The notes under the pieces were generated by a model that was not told the DNA's origin, did no database searches, and saw nothing but the letters and a program-made list of their open reading frames with translations. Positions 25,942-34,257 of a stretch of DNA of 43,723 nucleotides are shown piece by piece (the stretch's first letter is position 1; each line of letters opens with the position of its first letter). The position numbers and the translations under genes were made by a program. The stretch is from CAZLXG01 sp964563585 (GTDB lineage: Bacteria > Bacteroidota > Bacteroidia > Flavobacteriales > Flavobacteriaceae). Where the stretch lies: positions 1 through 43,723 of the forward strand of contig CAZLXG010000009.1 in the NCBI GenBank assembly GCA_964563585.1. The letters run 5' to 3'.

Positions 25942-26430
25942 TTAGTTAATTTTAAAGATCATACTTGTTGTATTTTCAATTTCATTAAGGTATCCTAAGG
26001 TAGAAGTACCTTTGTTCATTTCATTAAGATAACTTACTGTGGAAGTTCCTTTATTAAAATGACTTGAAATCATTGCTAACGAATTTGAAAGTTCGTTAAG
26101 CGCATCTTGAGGCTCATTAAAAGTTCCGTAAGCATATTCTTCATATGAAGAAATTATTGGAGTTTTAAAATAAAACCCAAACATAAGAACAGCAACCGCA
26201 GCAACAGAAATCCATTTATAGTTAAATACTTTTGTAGTTTTTAATGGAACGTCTTTAGTAAATTGTTCTTGTTGGTTTACCAAAAAATAGGTGAACATGG
26301 GTTTATACATTTCTAAATGTGGCTCTACAGTTTCTTGCGAAAAATAGTTTTTTAACTGCTGCTCTTCTTTAAGCGATGTTTCTCCGTTCTCGTACTTTTC
26401 TAGTAAATTTTCTATATTATTTAATACCAT
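25942..26430 (-). CDS. Single-pass membrane protein in anti-sigma position
   Basis: This 162-residue protein has a cytoplasmic N-terminal part (NIENLLEKYENGETSLKEEQ, about 70 residues), one membrane helix (about 73-89) and a periplasmic C-terminal part. That topology and its 14-base overlap with the sigma gene suit an anti-sigma factor, but the zinc-finger HxxxCxxC motif of classical ones is absent. The C terminus holds a 13-residue tandem duplication: NKGTSTVSYLNEM (126-138) followed by NKGTSTLGYLNEI (139-151), which is also visible in the DNA (25978-26055). The periplasmic DUF4252 proteins encoded next could contact this end. Confidence 0.75.
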   Translation of the reverse strand: MVLNNIENLLEKYENGETSLKEEQQLKNYFSQETVEPHLEMYKPMFTYFLVNQQEQFTKDVPLKTTKVFNYKWISVAAVAVLMFGFYFKTPIISSYEEYAYGTFNEPQDALNELSNSLAMISSHFNKGTSTVSYLNEMNKGTSTLGYLNEIENTTSMIFKIN

Positions 26431-26926
26431 AATTATGTGTATTAGTTAATTTTTCTCTTATTGTTTTTCTTGCTCTTGATAAGGCTACACGTACTGCCGT
26501 ATTATTCATTTCTAACATTTTTGCAATCTCATCAAAATCATATTCTTCAATATCTCTTAATTGAATAATCATTTTTTGTTGTTCTGGTAAATCTTCAATT
26601 ATTCTTTCTACCCAACTCACACTATCATTTAACTCAACTTGTTTTTGTAACGATGTCTGTTTATCTTCATAATTACTATGTACAATTTTTAAATTCTGCG
26701 CTTGTTTAGATTTTAATTTATCGAAACAAAAATTCTTTGTCATAGTCATCGAAAATGCCTCAATATTTTTGTATTCAGCAATCTTTGCTTTATTCTTCCA
26801 TAATTTCAACAAAACCTCTTGAGTAGCATCTTCAGCTTCCTCTGTAGATACTAGCAATCGTTTTGCTAAACGAAATACTTTATCCTTAAAAGGCATTACA
26901 ATATCTAAAAACTCATTCTGAGTCAT
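26417..26926 (-). CDS. ECF RNA polymerase sigma factor
   Basis: This 169-residue group 4 sigma-70 factor has region 2 with DATQEVLLKLWKN and a following FSMTMTKNFCFDKLKS (promoter melting and -10 contact). Region 4 has LPEQQKMIIQLRDIEEYDFDEIAKM and NTAVRVALSRARKTIRE (-35 recognition helix). Regions 1.1 and 3 are absent, as in all ECFs. Its 3' end overlaps the membrane protein gene by 14 bases, which indicates coupled synthesis with its probable regulator. A TGTAAC-N16-CGTC element about 50 bases upstream resembles classic ECF promoters, so the operon is probably autoregulated. Confidence 0.93.
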   Translation of the reverse strand: MTQNEFLDIVMPFKDKVFRLAKRLLVSTEEAEDATQEVLLKLWKNKAKIAEYKNIEAFSMTMTKNFCFDKLKSKQAQNLKIVHSNYEDKQTSLQKQVELNDSVSWVERIIEDLPEQQKMIIQLRDIEEYDFDEIAKMLEMNNTAVRVALSRARKTIREKLTNTHNYGIK

Positions 26927-26974
26927 TTTGGTTTGGTTTAGTTAAAACAGTGTTTTTATGCTGTTTAATATTAC

Positions 26975-27000
26975 GACGAACAATAATCTATTTTGTTACA
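26975..27000 (-). promoter_or_regulatory. ECF-type promoter of the sigma/DUF4252 operon
   Basis: On the minus strand this reads TGTAAC (26995-27000), 16 bases, then CGTC (26975-26978). The AAC -35 core and CGTC -10 core at 16-base spacing match the general ECF promoter pattern described for Bacillus sigma-X/M/W. A housekeeping-type -7 (ATACTTTG) just upstream is imperfect. This supports autoregulation. Confidence 0.55.
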
Positions 27001-27056
27001 AAGTATATAAATTTATTCTATTTTTTATTAAAGTACTAATTTCAAATATGCTATAA

Positions 27057-27096
27057 ATTCCCGTTTTCATGGGAGTGACAGTTTCAACAGAAACTT
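27057..27096. repeat. Degenerate short palindromic repeat
   Basis: ATTCCCGTTTTCATGGGAGTGACA (27057-27080) has a TCCC/GGGA hairpin and a GTGACA end, and is followed by AGTTTC-AACA-GAAACT (27080-27095). It resembles the ATTCCTGC...CAGGAATGACA type of intergenic repeat known to me from Bacteroidetes. It lies in the spacer between the sigma operon and the S41 peptidase gene. Confidence 0.4.
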
Positions 27097-27192
27097 AAAT
27101 TAAAAATTCAAGAATGTGATTTTATTTTTTTTATTATAAAATATGTAAGTAAATTGAGAGTTTTAAAGACTAAACTTTAATAAATAATAGCT

Positions 27193-28686
27193 ATGAGATT
27201 TTTTAAAGCCCTAATTATTGTATTTGTTGCATCTTTTTTAACTACAAGTTGTTTTAAAGATAATGATGATAACACTGTAAATGCAAGCGAAATAAATGAT
27301 TTTATTTGGAAAGGCCTGAATACTTTTTATTTATATAAAGATGATGTACCAAATCTCGCAAACGACAGATTTTCTACAAATGAAGACTATACAAGTTACT
27401 TAAATAGCTTTTCTGTTCCAGAAGAATTATTTGAAAGCTTAATTCACCAAAGACCAACAATTGATAGATTTAGTTGGATTGTTGACGATTATATTACATT
27501 AGAGCAATTTTTTAGTGGCATTAGCCTAAGTAATGGAATGGAATTCGGTGTTTTTCGTTTTTCTTCAACAGATACTAATGTTTATGGCTATGTACGCTAC
27601 GTGTTACCTAACACGAGTGCAGCATCACAAGGTGTAAAACGTGGTGATATTTTTTATGCTGTTGATGGCTCACAACTTACAATAGATAATTGGAGAAGTT
27701 TATTAAGTCCTGACAACTATACTATTAATTTAGGAAGCTATAATGATAATGGCACATCAGATACTACTGATGATTCTGTAGATAATGGAACCGAAAATAT
27801 TGCTTTAACAAAAGCACAATATACCGAAAACCCCATTTTATTAAATTCTATTTTAAATGTTGGTGGAACCAAAGTAGCCTATTTAATGTATAATGGCTTT
27901 ACAGGAACCAATCAATTTAATGCTGAATTAAACAATGCTTTTGGTACATTTAAAAATGCCAACGCTACCGAATTAGTTCTAGATTTACGTTATAATCCTG
28001 GTGGCTCAGTAGACACAGCTATTATGTTAGGTAGTTTAATTACTGGACAATTTACAGGTGAAATTTTTAGCACAGAACAATGGAATGCGGAATTTCAACA
28101 AGCTTTTGAAAATGAAGACCCTGAATTATTAATAAACCGATTTGTTGATAATAATGGAGGGACACCTTTAAATAGTTTAAATTTAGATCGAGTTTACATA
28201 TTAACAACTGGCGGAAGCGCCTCTGCTAGCGAACTGATTATAAACTCATTGAGACCATACATAAGCGAACTCATTCAAATAGGCACAACTACAGCTGGTA
28301 AATATCAAGCTTCAACCACTTTATATGATTCGCCAAATTTTAGACGAAGTGGTGCCAGTCAAAATCACACATACGCTATGCAACCGCTAATCTTTAAATC
28401 TTTAAATATTGATGGTGTTACCGATTATTTTGATGGACTCTCTCCTATTGAGGCTAACGAATTAAGAGAAAGTATTAGAAACCTAGGTGTTTTAGGTGAC
28501 GTAAATGAACCTTTATTAGCAAGAGCTATTAGTTTAATTGATCAATCTGGGAAATTTTCAAATACTAAAAGTGAAAGTCTTATTGAAATTAATGGAGATA
28601 GTAACGATTTACAACCTTTTGCAAAAGAGATGTATATTGATAAAGAAATTCCTGAAGGTTTAATAAAACGAATCTTATTTGAATAA
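27193..28686 (+). CDS. S41 family peptidase, lipoprotein (CtpA-like)
   Basis: This 497-residue periplasmic or outer-membrane serine protease has lipobox TTSC (Cys about residue 20) followed by acidic DNDD. A S41 N-terminal domain (about 30-150) is followed by a PDZ-like segment (LPNTSAASQGVKRGDIFYAVDG, about 140-165). The protease core has LDLRYNPGGSVDTA, the nucleophile Ser in TTGGSASASELI and the base Lys in GTTTAGKYQAS, the Ser-Lys dyad of tail-specific proteases. Its substrate is unknown. It is divergent from the sigma-factor operon, with 266 bases between, and ends at a shared terminator with btuB. Confidence 0.9.
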   Translation: MRFFKALIIVFVASFLTTSCFKDNDDNTVNASEINDFIWKGLNTFYLYKDDVPNLANDRFSTNEDYTSYLNSFSVPEELFESLIHQRPTIDRFSWIVDDYITLEQFFSGISLSNGMEFGVFRFSSTDTNVYGYVRYVLPNTSAASQGVKRGDIFYAVDGSQLTIDNWRSLLSPDNYTINLGSYNDNGTSDTTDDSVDNGTENIALTKAQYTENPILLNSILNVGGTKVAYLMYNGFTGTNQFNAELNNAFGTFKNANATELVLDLRYNPGGSVDTAIMLGSLITGQFTGEIFSTEQWNAEFQQAFENEDPELLINRFVDNNGGTPLNSLNLDRVYILTTGGSASASELIINSLRPYISELIQIGTTTAGKYQASTTLYDSPNFRRSGASQNHTYAMQPLIFKSLNIDGVTDYFDGLSPIEANELRESIRNLGVLGDVNEPLLARAISLIDQSGKFSNTKSESLIEINGDSNDLQPFAKEMYIDKEIPEGLIKRILFE

Positions 28687-28687
28687 A

Positions 28688-28714
28688 AAAAAGCCGCTCA
28701 ATGAGCGGCTTTTT
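28688..28714. terminator. Bidirectional terminator between S41 peptidase and btuB
   Basis: Perfect 12-bp stem AAAAAGCCGCTC/GAGCGGCTTTTT (28688-28699 with 28703-28714), three-base loop, A and T runs on either side. It serves both convergent genes. Confidence 0.92.
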
Positions 28715-28720
28715 CATGTT

Positions 28721-30652
28721 CTATAAATTCAGATTAAATCCAATATTAAAATTTCGTCCTTTGGTTGAAAAATTATAAAGTTCTTCATACTCTTCATTAA
28801 GAATATTGGTCACATTAGCAAAAAGCTTCAACTTATTTTTAATAACACTATGACTAACATAAAAATCTAAAATACTATAACTTTTAAGTGTAATATCATC
28901 ATTTGTAAATGTAGTACTATTGTAAACCGAATCTGTTCTATTATCATTAAACTGATATGCTAAACTTAAAAAAGTAGATTCACATACATTATAATCTAAT
29001 CTTCCGTTAATTTTCAATTCCGGAATACGTAAATCTAAATCCTCATCAACTTTTGTATATGTTGCATTTGCATTTAATTGTAGCTTTTTAGATAACTTAT
29101 AATTTGCTATAAATTCAAAACCACTAGCAGTAAAATCTTCATTAACATTACTGTATTTAAATACAAAACTTCCTAAATCTACAAAGTCTATAAAATTGGT
29201 TTCGTTTCTATTAAAGTACACCAAACTAATCGTTGCCTTGTCTTTAATATTAACCTCTGCACCTACTTCTATCGTTGAATTTTCCTCTGGTTGTAAATCT
29301 GCATTTCCGTAAGTTGGTTCAAATAGTTGATATAAAGATGGTGTAATATACGCCGTACTATAACTTGCTAACCCTTTTAAATACCCAAAATCGAAGTCTT
29401 TTCTATATGAAGGATTAATACTGTAAACTAGATGGCTTCCATACTCGCTATGATTATTTAAACGCGCACCAGCATTTATATTTAACCCAGAACCTGAAAC
29501 ATAAACAGCATTTATATAAGGGTCTATATTTGAAAATTTTGCATCATCAGGATTTATACTTTGTTCTAAATTTGATGCACCAAAAGGAATAGAAAAACTT
29601 TCCATTTCATTTTTCTGAACATTTACACCTAAAACCGTGTAAAACGAATCATTAAAATTATATCTATTAAATAAATCGCCTATAAAACTTTCAGAATTAA
29701 ATTGCGTTGGAAAACTTGATTCAATATCACGTTCTACATTATTATAAGCGGCGTTTAAAGTAATGCTTCCGTTATTATATTTATATTCAGATGAAATACC
29801 AATTCTATACTGATTTGTCGTTAACAAATCTTCTGTATCTACACCAGAAAAACTATCATCAAAATCGGCTTTAAACTTATCGAAACTTAAATACGATGTG
29901 ATTTCAAAATTGTTCGAAGCTTTAAATCCTAGTTTCAAGTTTCCGTGTATTGCGTTGTAAATATCCTTTTCTGTTCCAGTAGTTATAGCAGACAAACCAT
30001 CTGTAAATTGGTTTCCAAAACTTGCTAGATAATTGAATTTGTTCAACGTTCCGTTAACTAAAACATTATTTCTAAAATCGTTAACCGATAAACCTTCATC
30101 ATCTTGAGATTTATTAGTTCCTAAAACACTACTAAAACTTGCAGAAATATTATTTTCCGAAGCTTCTTTTAATTTAATATTTATCACCGCTGTTGCAGCT
30201 CCAGAGCCGTATAAAACACTCGATGCACCTTTTAAAATCTCAATGCTTTCAACTTGATTTACATTTAATAAACGTAAATCGTAATCGTTTGCAATTTGCG
30301 AAGGATCAGTTACTGCAATACCATCAATAAGCACTGAAACTTGACGATTCCTTCCTCCTCGAATGTAATACGCAAGATTTTGACCAGAACTACTTTTAGT
30401 TCCGTTAATTTCAATTCCTACTGTAGAATTAATGATTTCCACAATACTTTTTCCTTGCAAATGTTGCAATTCTTCTTGTGTGATTTGGGTAATAACCTTA
30501 CCCGAATTTTCACGCTTTAATTTAAAACGTGAATCTGTTACAACAACTTCATCAAGTTGTTCCACTTTTGTAGAATCGGTTTGCTGTTGTGCAAAACCAA
30601 ATAGTGACATACCAAAACATAGTGCGCCACAAAACGTTACTTTTTTGTTCAT
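28721..30652 (-). CDS. btuB: TonB-dependent outer-membrane receptor, cobalamin type
   Basis: This 643-residue outer-membrane transporter has a signal peptide (to GFAQQ, about residue 22), a TonB-box-like DEVVVTDSR (about 34-42) and a plug domain (about 45-160: LQGKSIVEIINSTVGIEI, YYIRGGRNRQVSVLIDGIAV, VESIEILKGASSVLYGSGA). A 22-strand barrel follows, ending NFNIGFNLNL with the usual terminal aromatic-rich strand. The length matches BtuB (about 600) rather than large SusC-like receptors. A cobalamin riboswitch upstream and divergent btuFCD genes identify the substrate as vitamin B12 or related corrinoids. Confidence 0.92.
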   Translation of the reverse strand: MNKKVTFCGALCFGMSLFGFAQQQTDSTKVEQLDEVVVTDSRFKLKRENSGKVITQITQEELQHLQGKSIVEIINSTVGIEINGTKSSSGQNLAYYIRGGRNRQVSVLIDGIAVTDPSQIANDYDLRLLNVNQVESIEILKGASSVLYGSGAATAVINIKLKEASENNISASFSSVLGTNKSQDDEGLSVNDFRNNVLVNGTLNKFNYLASFGNQFTDGLSAITTGTEKDIYNAIHGNLKLGFKASNNFEITSYLSFDKFKADFDDSFSGVDTEDLLTTNQYRIGISSEYKYNNGSITLNAAYNNVERDIESSFPTQFNSESFIGDLFNRYNFNDSFYTVLGVNVQKNEMESFSIPFGASNLEQSINPDDAKFSNIDPYINAVYVSGSGLNINAGARLNNHSEYGSHLVYSINPSYRKDFDFGYLKGLASYSTAYITPSLYQLFEPTYGNADLQPEENSTIEVGAEVNIKDKATISLVYFNRNETNFIDFVDLGSFVFKYSNVNEDFTASGFEFIANYKLSKKLQLNANATYTKVDEDLDLRIPELKINGRLDYNVCESTFLSLAYQFNDNRTDSVYNSTTFTNDDITLKSYSILDFYVSHSVIKNKLKLFANVTNILNEEYEELYNFSTKGRNFNIGFNLNL

Positions 30653-30733
30653 TTTAATGAATAATTACTCGAGAATCGCATGGATTATCATACGTAAACT
30701 TTTATCCCGAAAGTTTGACTTATTTGTTTTGAA

Positions 30734-30912
30734 AATGGCAGGTCTCCTGACTTGTTTTATATTATTACACCTTCCCAGTAAAAAACCAGTGGTAAAAGAA
30801 ATTAATAACATCTCAAAATGAGATACTCAACCAAGTTGAGTATAAACTTACAGTTGCGGGAACAGTTCTGGATTTGATATAATAATCGCACCAGATTCCC
30901 TTTTAATTTATT
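30734..30912 (-). ncRNA. Cobalamin riboswitch controlling btuB
   Basis: On the minus strand the conserved blocks appear in order: GGGAATCTGGTGCGA, AATCCAGAACTGTTCCCGCAACTGTAA, a variable hairpin (ACTCAACTTGGTTGAGT), CCACTGG, CTGGGAAGGTG, and AAGTCAGGAGACCTGCC (B12 box). This is the full core of the AdoCbl-type element. It ends about 80 bases before the btuB ATG, so control is probably through sequestering the ribosome entry site or through attenuation in that gap. It points only at btuB; the btuFCD side has no copy. Confidence 0.95.
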
Positions 30913-30944
30913 CACACAAAGTGAACAAAACCAAATATTCGTTG

Positions 30945-30952
30945 CAAAAATA
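30945..30952 (-). promoter_or_regulatory. Promoter -7 box for the riboswitch-btuB transcript
   Basis: TATTTTTG on the minus strand fits TAnnTTTG and lies about 33 bases before the first conserved riboswitch block. No strong -33 element was found. Confidence 0.4.
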
Positions 30953-30981
30953 GATTATTTACACAAAAACCAGTAAGAAAA

Positions 30982-31102
30982 CTATTCTTTCTTATCGTCT
31001 TTCTTGTGCATTTTATAGAGTAAATAAATAAAGCCAGCTAAAAAATGAAAAAATATTATTCCAGCTACTATATATATTGTTAAATTTGAACCATCACGCA
31101 TA
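30982..31102 (-). pseudogene. Possible frameshifted small membrane peptide gene
   Basis: From an ATG at 31102 the first seven codons read MRDGSNL. After skipping one base, the frame continues TIYIVAGIIFFHFLAGFIYL, then LYKMHKKDDKKE to a TAG at 30982. The result would be a 39-residue single-helix protein with a lysine-rich tail. In the unshifted sequence the helix frame has an in-frame stop just before it and no start. It could be a decayed gene, a one-base sequencing error or chance. It lies upstream of the btuB promoter and opposite the btuF 5' region. Confidence 0.3.
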
Positions 31103-31169
31103 ACCAAATTTTAATACAAATTTACAGCACAATTTGATTATTTTACGCTACAAATGTTACATTCTTAAA

Positions 31170-32312
31170 ATGAAGTTTAAATTACTTTTACTAACCGTAT
31201 TTATTGTTTTTTCAAGTTGTAAGAATGAATCTACTTCTAAAATTAAAGTAGAAACTCAAACTAAATCAACATTTAAATATGCAAAAGGTTTTAATGTTTC
31301 TTATTTTGATAATTATAAAATTCTAGAAATTAAAAATCCATGGCCAAAAGCAGATAAAATTTACAAATATGCTCTAGTTGAAAAATCGGCATTAGCAACA
31401 ATCACCTTTAACAAAGATGAATTTGACGGTATTATTACGATTCCTATTGAAAAAATTGTAGTGACTTCAACTACACATATTCCTGCATTAGAACTCTTAA
31501 ATGTTGAAACCTCTTTGGTTGGTTTTCCTGAAAGAGATTATATTTCTTCAGAAAAAACAAGGCTACGTATTGATAATGGTTTTATAAGAGAATTAGGTAA
31601 AAACGAAGGTATTAATACTGAAGTTTTATTAGACTTAAATCCTGATGTTGTTATTGGCTACGGAATTGATGGTAACAACAAAACCTTTGAGACTATTAAA
31701 AAATCAAATATTCCTGTGATTTATAATGGAGATTGGGTTGAAACTTCTGCATTAGCGAAAGCCGAATGGATTAAGTTTTTTGGCGTCCTATATAACAAAG
31801 AAAAACAAGCAGATTCTATTTTTAATACGATAGAAAAAAATTACAATGAAGCTAAACAACTGGCATTAAAAACAACTCATAGACCAACAATTTTGGTTGG
31901 AGCGATGCATAAAGATATTTGGTATTTACCAAACGGAACAAGTCCAGAAGCGCAATTCTTAAAAGATGCAAATATTAATTATTTATGGAGCGAAACTACT
32001 GGGTCAGGAAGCTTATCTTTAAACTTTGAAACTGTTTTTACCAAAGCACTACATGCAGATATTTGGTTAAGCCCAAGTTATTATACCAGTTTAGAAGCTC
32101 TAGAAAAAGCAAGCGAACACTATACAAAGTTTGATGCATTTCAAAATAAAAACATATATACGTTTAGCACTACAACAGGAGAAACTGGAGGTGTTTTATA
32201 TTACGAACTTGGTACAGCACGACCAGATTTGGTATTAAAAGATATTATTAAAATTTGTCATCCAGAATTATTAGAAAACTACAAACCATATTTTTTTAAA
32301 CCATTAAAATAA
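31170..32312 (+). CDS. btuF: Corrinoid ABC transporter substrate-binding lipoprotein
   Basis: This 380-residue periplasmic binding protein is of the vitamin B12/siderophore class (Peripla_BP_2). Lipobox FSSC gives a lipid anchor (Cys about residue 18). The fold markers are KIVVTSTTHIPALELL (start of the first lobe), LLDLNPDVVIGYG, the long linking helix and RPTILVGAMHKDIWYLPNGTS (second lobe). It is longer than E. coli BtuF (266), as is usual in Bacteroidetes. The frame opens at 31134, but the ATG at 31170 begins the lipoprotein signal. The permease gene starts on the next base after its stop, so the operon is tightly coupled. The substrate is inferred from btuB and the riboswitch. Confidence 0.88.
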   Translation: MKFKLLLLTVFIVFSSCKNESTSKIKVETQTKSTFKYAKGFNVSYFDNYKILEIKNPWPKADKIYKYALVEKSALATITFNKDEFDGIITIPIEKIVVTSTTHIPALELLNVETSLVGFPERDYISSEKTRLRIDNGFIRELGKNEGINTEVLLDLNPDVVIGYGIDGNNKTFETIKKSNIPVIYNGDWVETSALAKAEWIKFFGVLYNKEKQADSIFNTIEKNYNEAKQLALKTTHRPTILVGAMHKDIWYLPNGTSPEAQFLKDANINYLWSETTGSGSLSLNFETVFTKALHADIWLSPSYYTSLEALEKASEHYTKFDAFQNKNIYTFSTTTGETGGVLYYELGTARPDLVLKDIIKICHPELLENYKPYFFKPLK

Positions 32313-33329
32313 TTGGTAGAAAGAAAAACATATCGCACACCATTTTTAGTGTTAATTCTAGTACTAATATTCTGCTTTCTTACCAATATAAGTTTAGGTT
32401 CTGTATCAATTCCTATAGAAGAAATTTTTAAAAGTATTTTTAGTAATTCTGAAAATTATATCATTCAAAATTACAGATTACCAAAAGCTTTTACTGCAAT
32501 TCTAGTTGGTTCTGGATTAGGAATTTCTGGATTATTAATGCAAACACTCTTTAGGAACCCACTAGCTGGGCCTTTTGTTTTAGGAATAAGCTCTGGTGCA
32601 AGTTTAGGAGTTGCTCTTGTTATTTTAGGTTCAGGATTATTTGGAGGTCTTTTTGCGTCGTTATTAATTTCAAAATGGAGTATTGTTATTGCTGCAAGTT
32701 TAGGAGGTTTTTTAGTGCTTTTAGCAGTTTTGGCAATTTCAGCAAAAGTAAGAGATACCATGGCTATTTTAATTATTGGACTCATGTTTGGTAGTATTAC
32801 AGCTGCAGTAGTAAGTGTACTCTCCTACTTTAGTTCTGCCGAACAATTACAACAATACATTTTTTGGGGCTTTGGGAGTTTAGGAAACCTTTCTTGGAAC
32901 GAACTTCTAATTTTCTTTATTATTTATAGCTTAGGAATTGTACTTAGTATCATTTCACTTAAAGGGTTAAACACGTTATTATTAGGAGAGAATTACGCTA
33001 AAAGTCTAGGGTTAAACATTAAACAAAGTCGATTAATCATCATTATAGCAACAAGTTTATTGGCTGGAACTATTACTGCTTTTGCAGGACCAATTGCATT
33101 TATTGGTTTAGCAATTCCTCATATTACACGACAAATTTTTAATACCTCAAATCACAAAATATTATTACCAGCAGTATTTTTATTAGGAGCAATTGTGATG
33201 TTAATTTGTGATAGTATTGCTCAATTACCAACAAGCGATTACACTTTACCTATTAATGCAATCACATCATTAATTGGCGCTCCAGTTGTTATTTGGTTAT
33301 TAGTTAGAAAACGTAAAATGGTATTTTAA
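32313..33329 (+). CDS. btuC: FecCD-family ABC transporter permease, corrinoid type
   Basis: This 338-residue inner-membrane protein has about ten membrane helices, typical of BtuC/FecD. The family signatures YRLPKAFTAILVGSGLGISGLLMQTLFRNPLAGP (helix 2 and loop) and GPIAFIGLAIPHITRQIF (coupling helix that meets the ATPase) are clear, as is LGISSGASLGVA. The start is a TTG immediately after the btuF stop; no ATG exists before conserved sequence, so TTG with coupled translation is the sensible choice. Its last base overlaps the ATPase gene's ATG. Confidence 0.92.
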   Translation: MVERKTYRTPFLVLILVLIFCFLTNISLGSVSIPIEEIFKSIFSNSENYIIQNYRLPKAFTAILVGSGLGISGLLMQTLFRNPLAGPFVLGISSGASLGVALVILGSGLFGGLFASLLISKWSIVIAASLGGFLVLLAVLAISAKVRDTMAILIIGLMFGSITAAVVSVLSYFSSAEQLQQYIFWGFGSLGNLSWNELLIFFIIYSLGIVLSIISLKGLNTLLLGENYAKSLGLNIKQSRLIIIIATSLLAGTITAFAGPIAFIGLAIPHITRQIFNTSNHKILLPAVFLLGAIVMLICDSIAQLPTSDYTLPINAITSLIGAPVVIWLLVRKRKMVF

Positions 33330-34123
33330 TGAATGGCAAAAACCAACATAGCATCCTAAAAACAGAAAGTCTAACCATAGGTTATTCATCTAAAAAAACG
33401 CAAACTGTTGTCGCTTCAAATATAAATATCGAACTTCGAAAAGGCGAGTTAATAGGGTTAATTGGTGCAAATGGTATTGGAAAATCTACGCTATTACGAA
33501 CGCTTACAAATGTTCAGGATGCTTTAAGTGGAAATATTTTCATTCAAAACAAATCACTTACAGATTACAAAAATGAAGATTTAGCAAAAGTGATGAGCTT
33601 GGTTTTAACCGAACAAATTACTTCCAAAAACTTATCAGTGTTTGAACTTGTAGCACTTGGCAGACAACCATATACAAATTGGGTTGGCAATTTATCCGAA
33701 CAGGATATTACAATTATCAATAATGCCATACAACAAACAAATATTGAAGATTTACAACACAAAAAATGTTTCGAACTTAGTGATGGTCAACTTCAAAAAG
33801 TAATGATTGCTCGTGCTTTATCACAAGACACCGATATTATTATTTTAGATGAACCTACTACTCATCTGGATATGTATCATAAAGCATACATTTTAAAACT
33901 ACTTCAAAAACTAGCAAAAGACACTCAAAAAACCATCCTGTTTTCTTCACATGAAATCGATTTAGCTATTCAATTGTGTAATACTTTAATTGTAATGACT
34001 AAAAATGAAGTCACTTCAGATTCACCTGAAAACCATATTAAACAAGGAACTTTTAATGCTCTATTTCCAAAGGACTTGATTTTTTTTGATGAAAACTCTA
34101 AAAGTTTCAAAATCAAAAAGTGA
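33329..34123 (+). CDS. btuD: ABC transporter ATP-binding protein, corrinoid type
   Basis: This 264-residue ATPase powers BtuCF import. Walker A GANGIGKST is at 46-54, the signature LSDGQ at 150-154, Walker B with DEPTTHLD at 174-181 and the switch His in LFSSHEIDLA. All catalytic residues are present. It overlaps btuC by one base (TAATG). Its last 32 codons (34028-34123) have a diverged second copy at 36629-36724, right before the chaN-like gene. This suggests the present btuD end, or the downstream cargo, was brought in by recombination. Confidence 0.92.
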   Translation: MNGKNQHSILKTESLTIGYSSKKTQTVVASNINIELRKGELIGLIGANGIGKSTLLRTLTNVQDALSGNIFIQNKSLTDYKNEDLAKVMSLVLTEQITSKNLSVFELVALGRQPYTNWVGNLSEQDITIINNAIQQTNIEDLQHKKCFELSDGQLQKVMIARALSQDTDIIILDEPTTHLDMYHKAYILKLLQKLAKDTQKTILFSSHEIDLAIQLCNTLIVMTKNEVTSDSPENHIKQGTFNALFPKDLIFFDENSKSFKIKK

Positions 34124-34257
34124 TTTTTTTAAATGTTGTTCATTTATATTCTTAATTCTTAAAAGATAAATTATTATATTTAACAACTGAATTTCAGACT
34201 TTTAGTACTCTCCCATATTATTAAAAGCAATAGCGCACTAATTTTAAATTATTTTTA

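Noticed and set aside
30432..30821. 129-codon open frame on the plus strand
   Set aside because: It lies antisense to the btuB signal/plug region and runs into the cobalamin riboswitch; its composition is not protein-like.
31103..31169. Second riboswitch for btuFCD
   Set aside because: None of the conserved cobalamin-element blocks (CCCGCAACTGT, the AAGTCAGGAGACCTGCC B12 box) occurs on the plus strand upstream of btuF.
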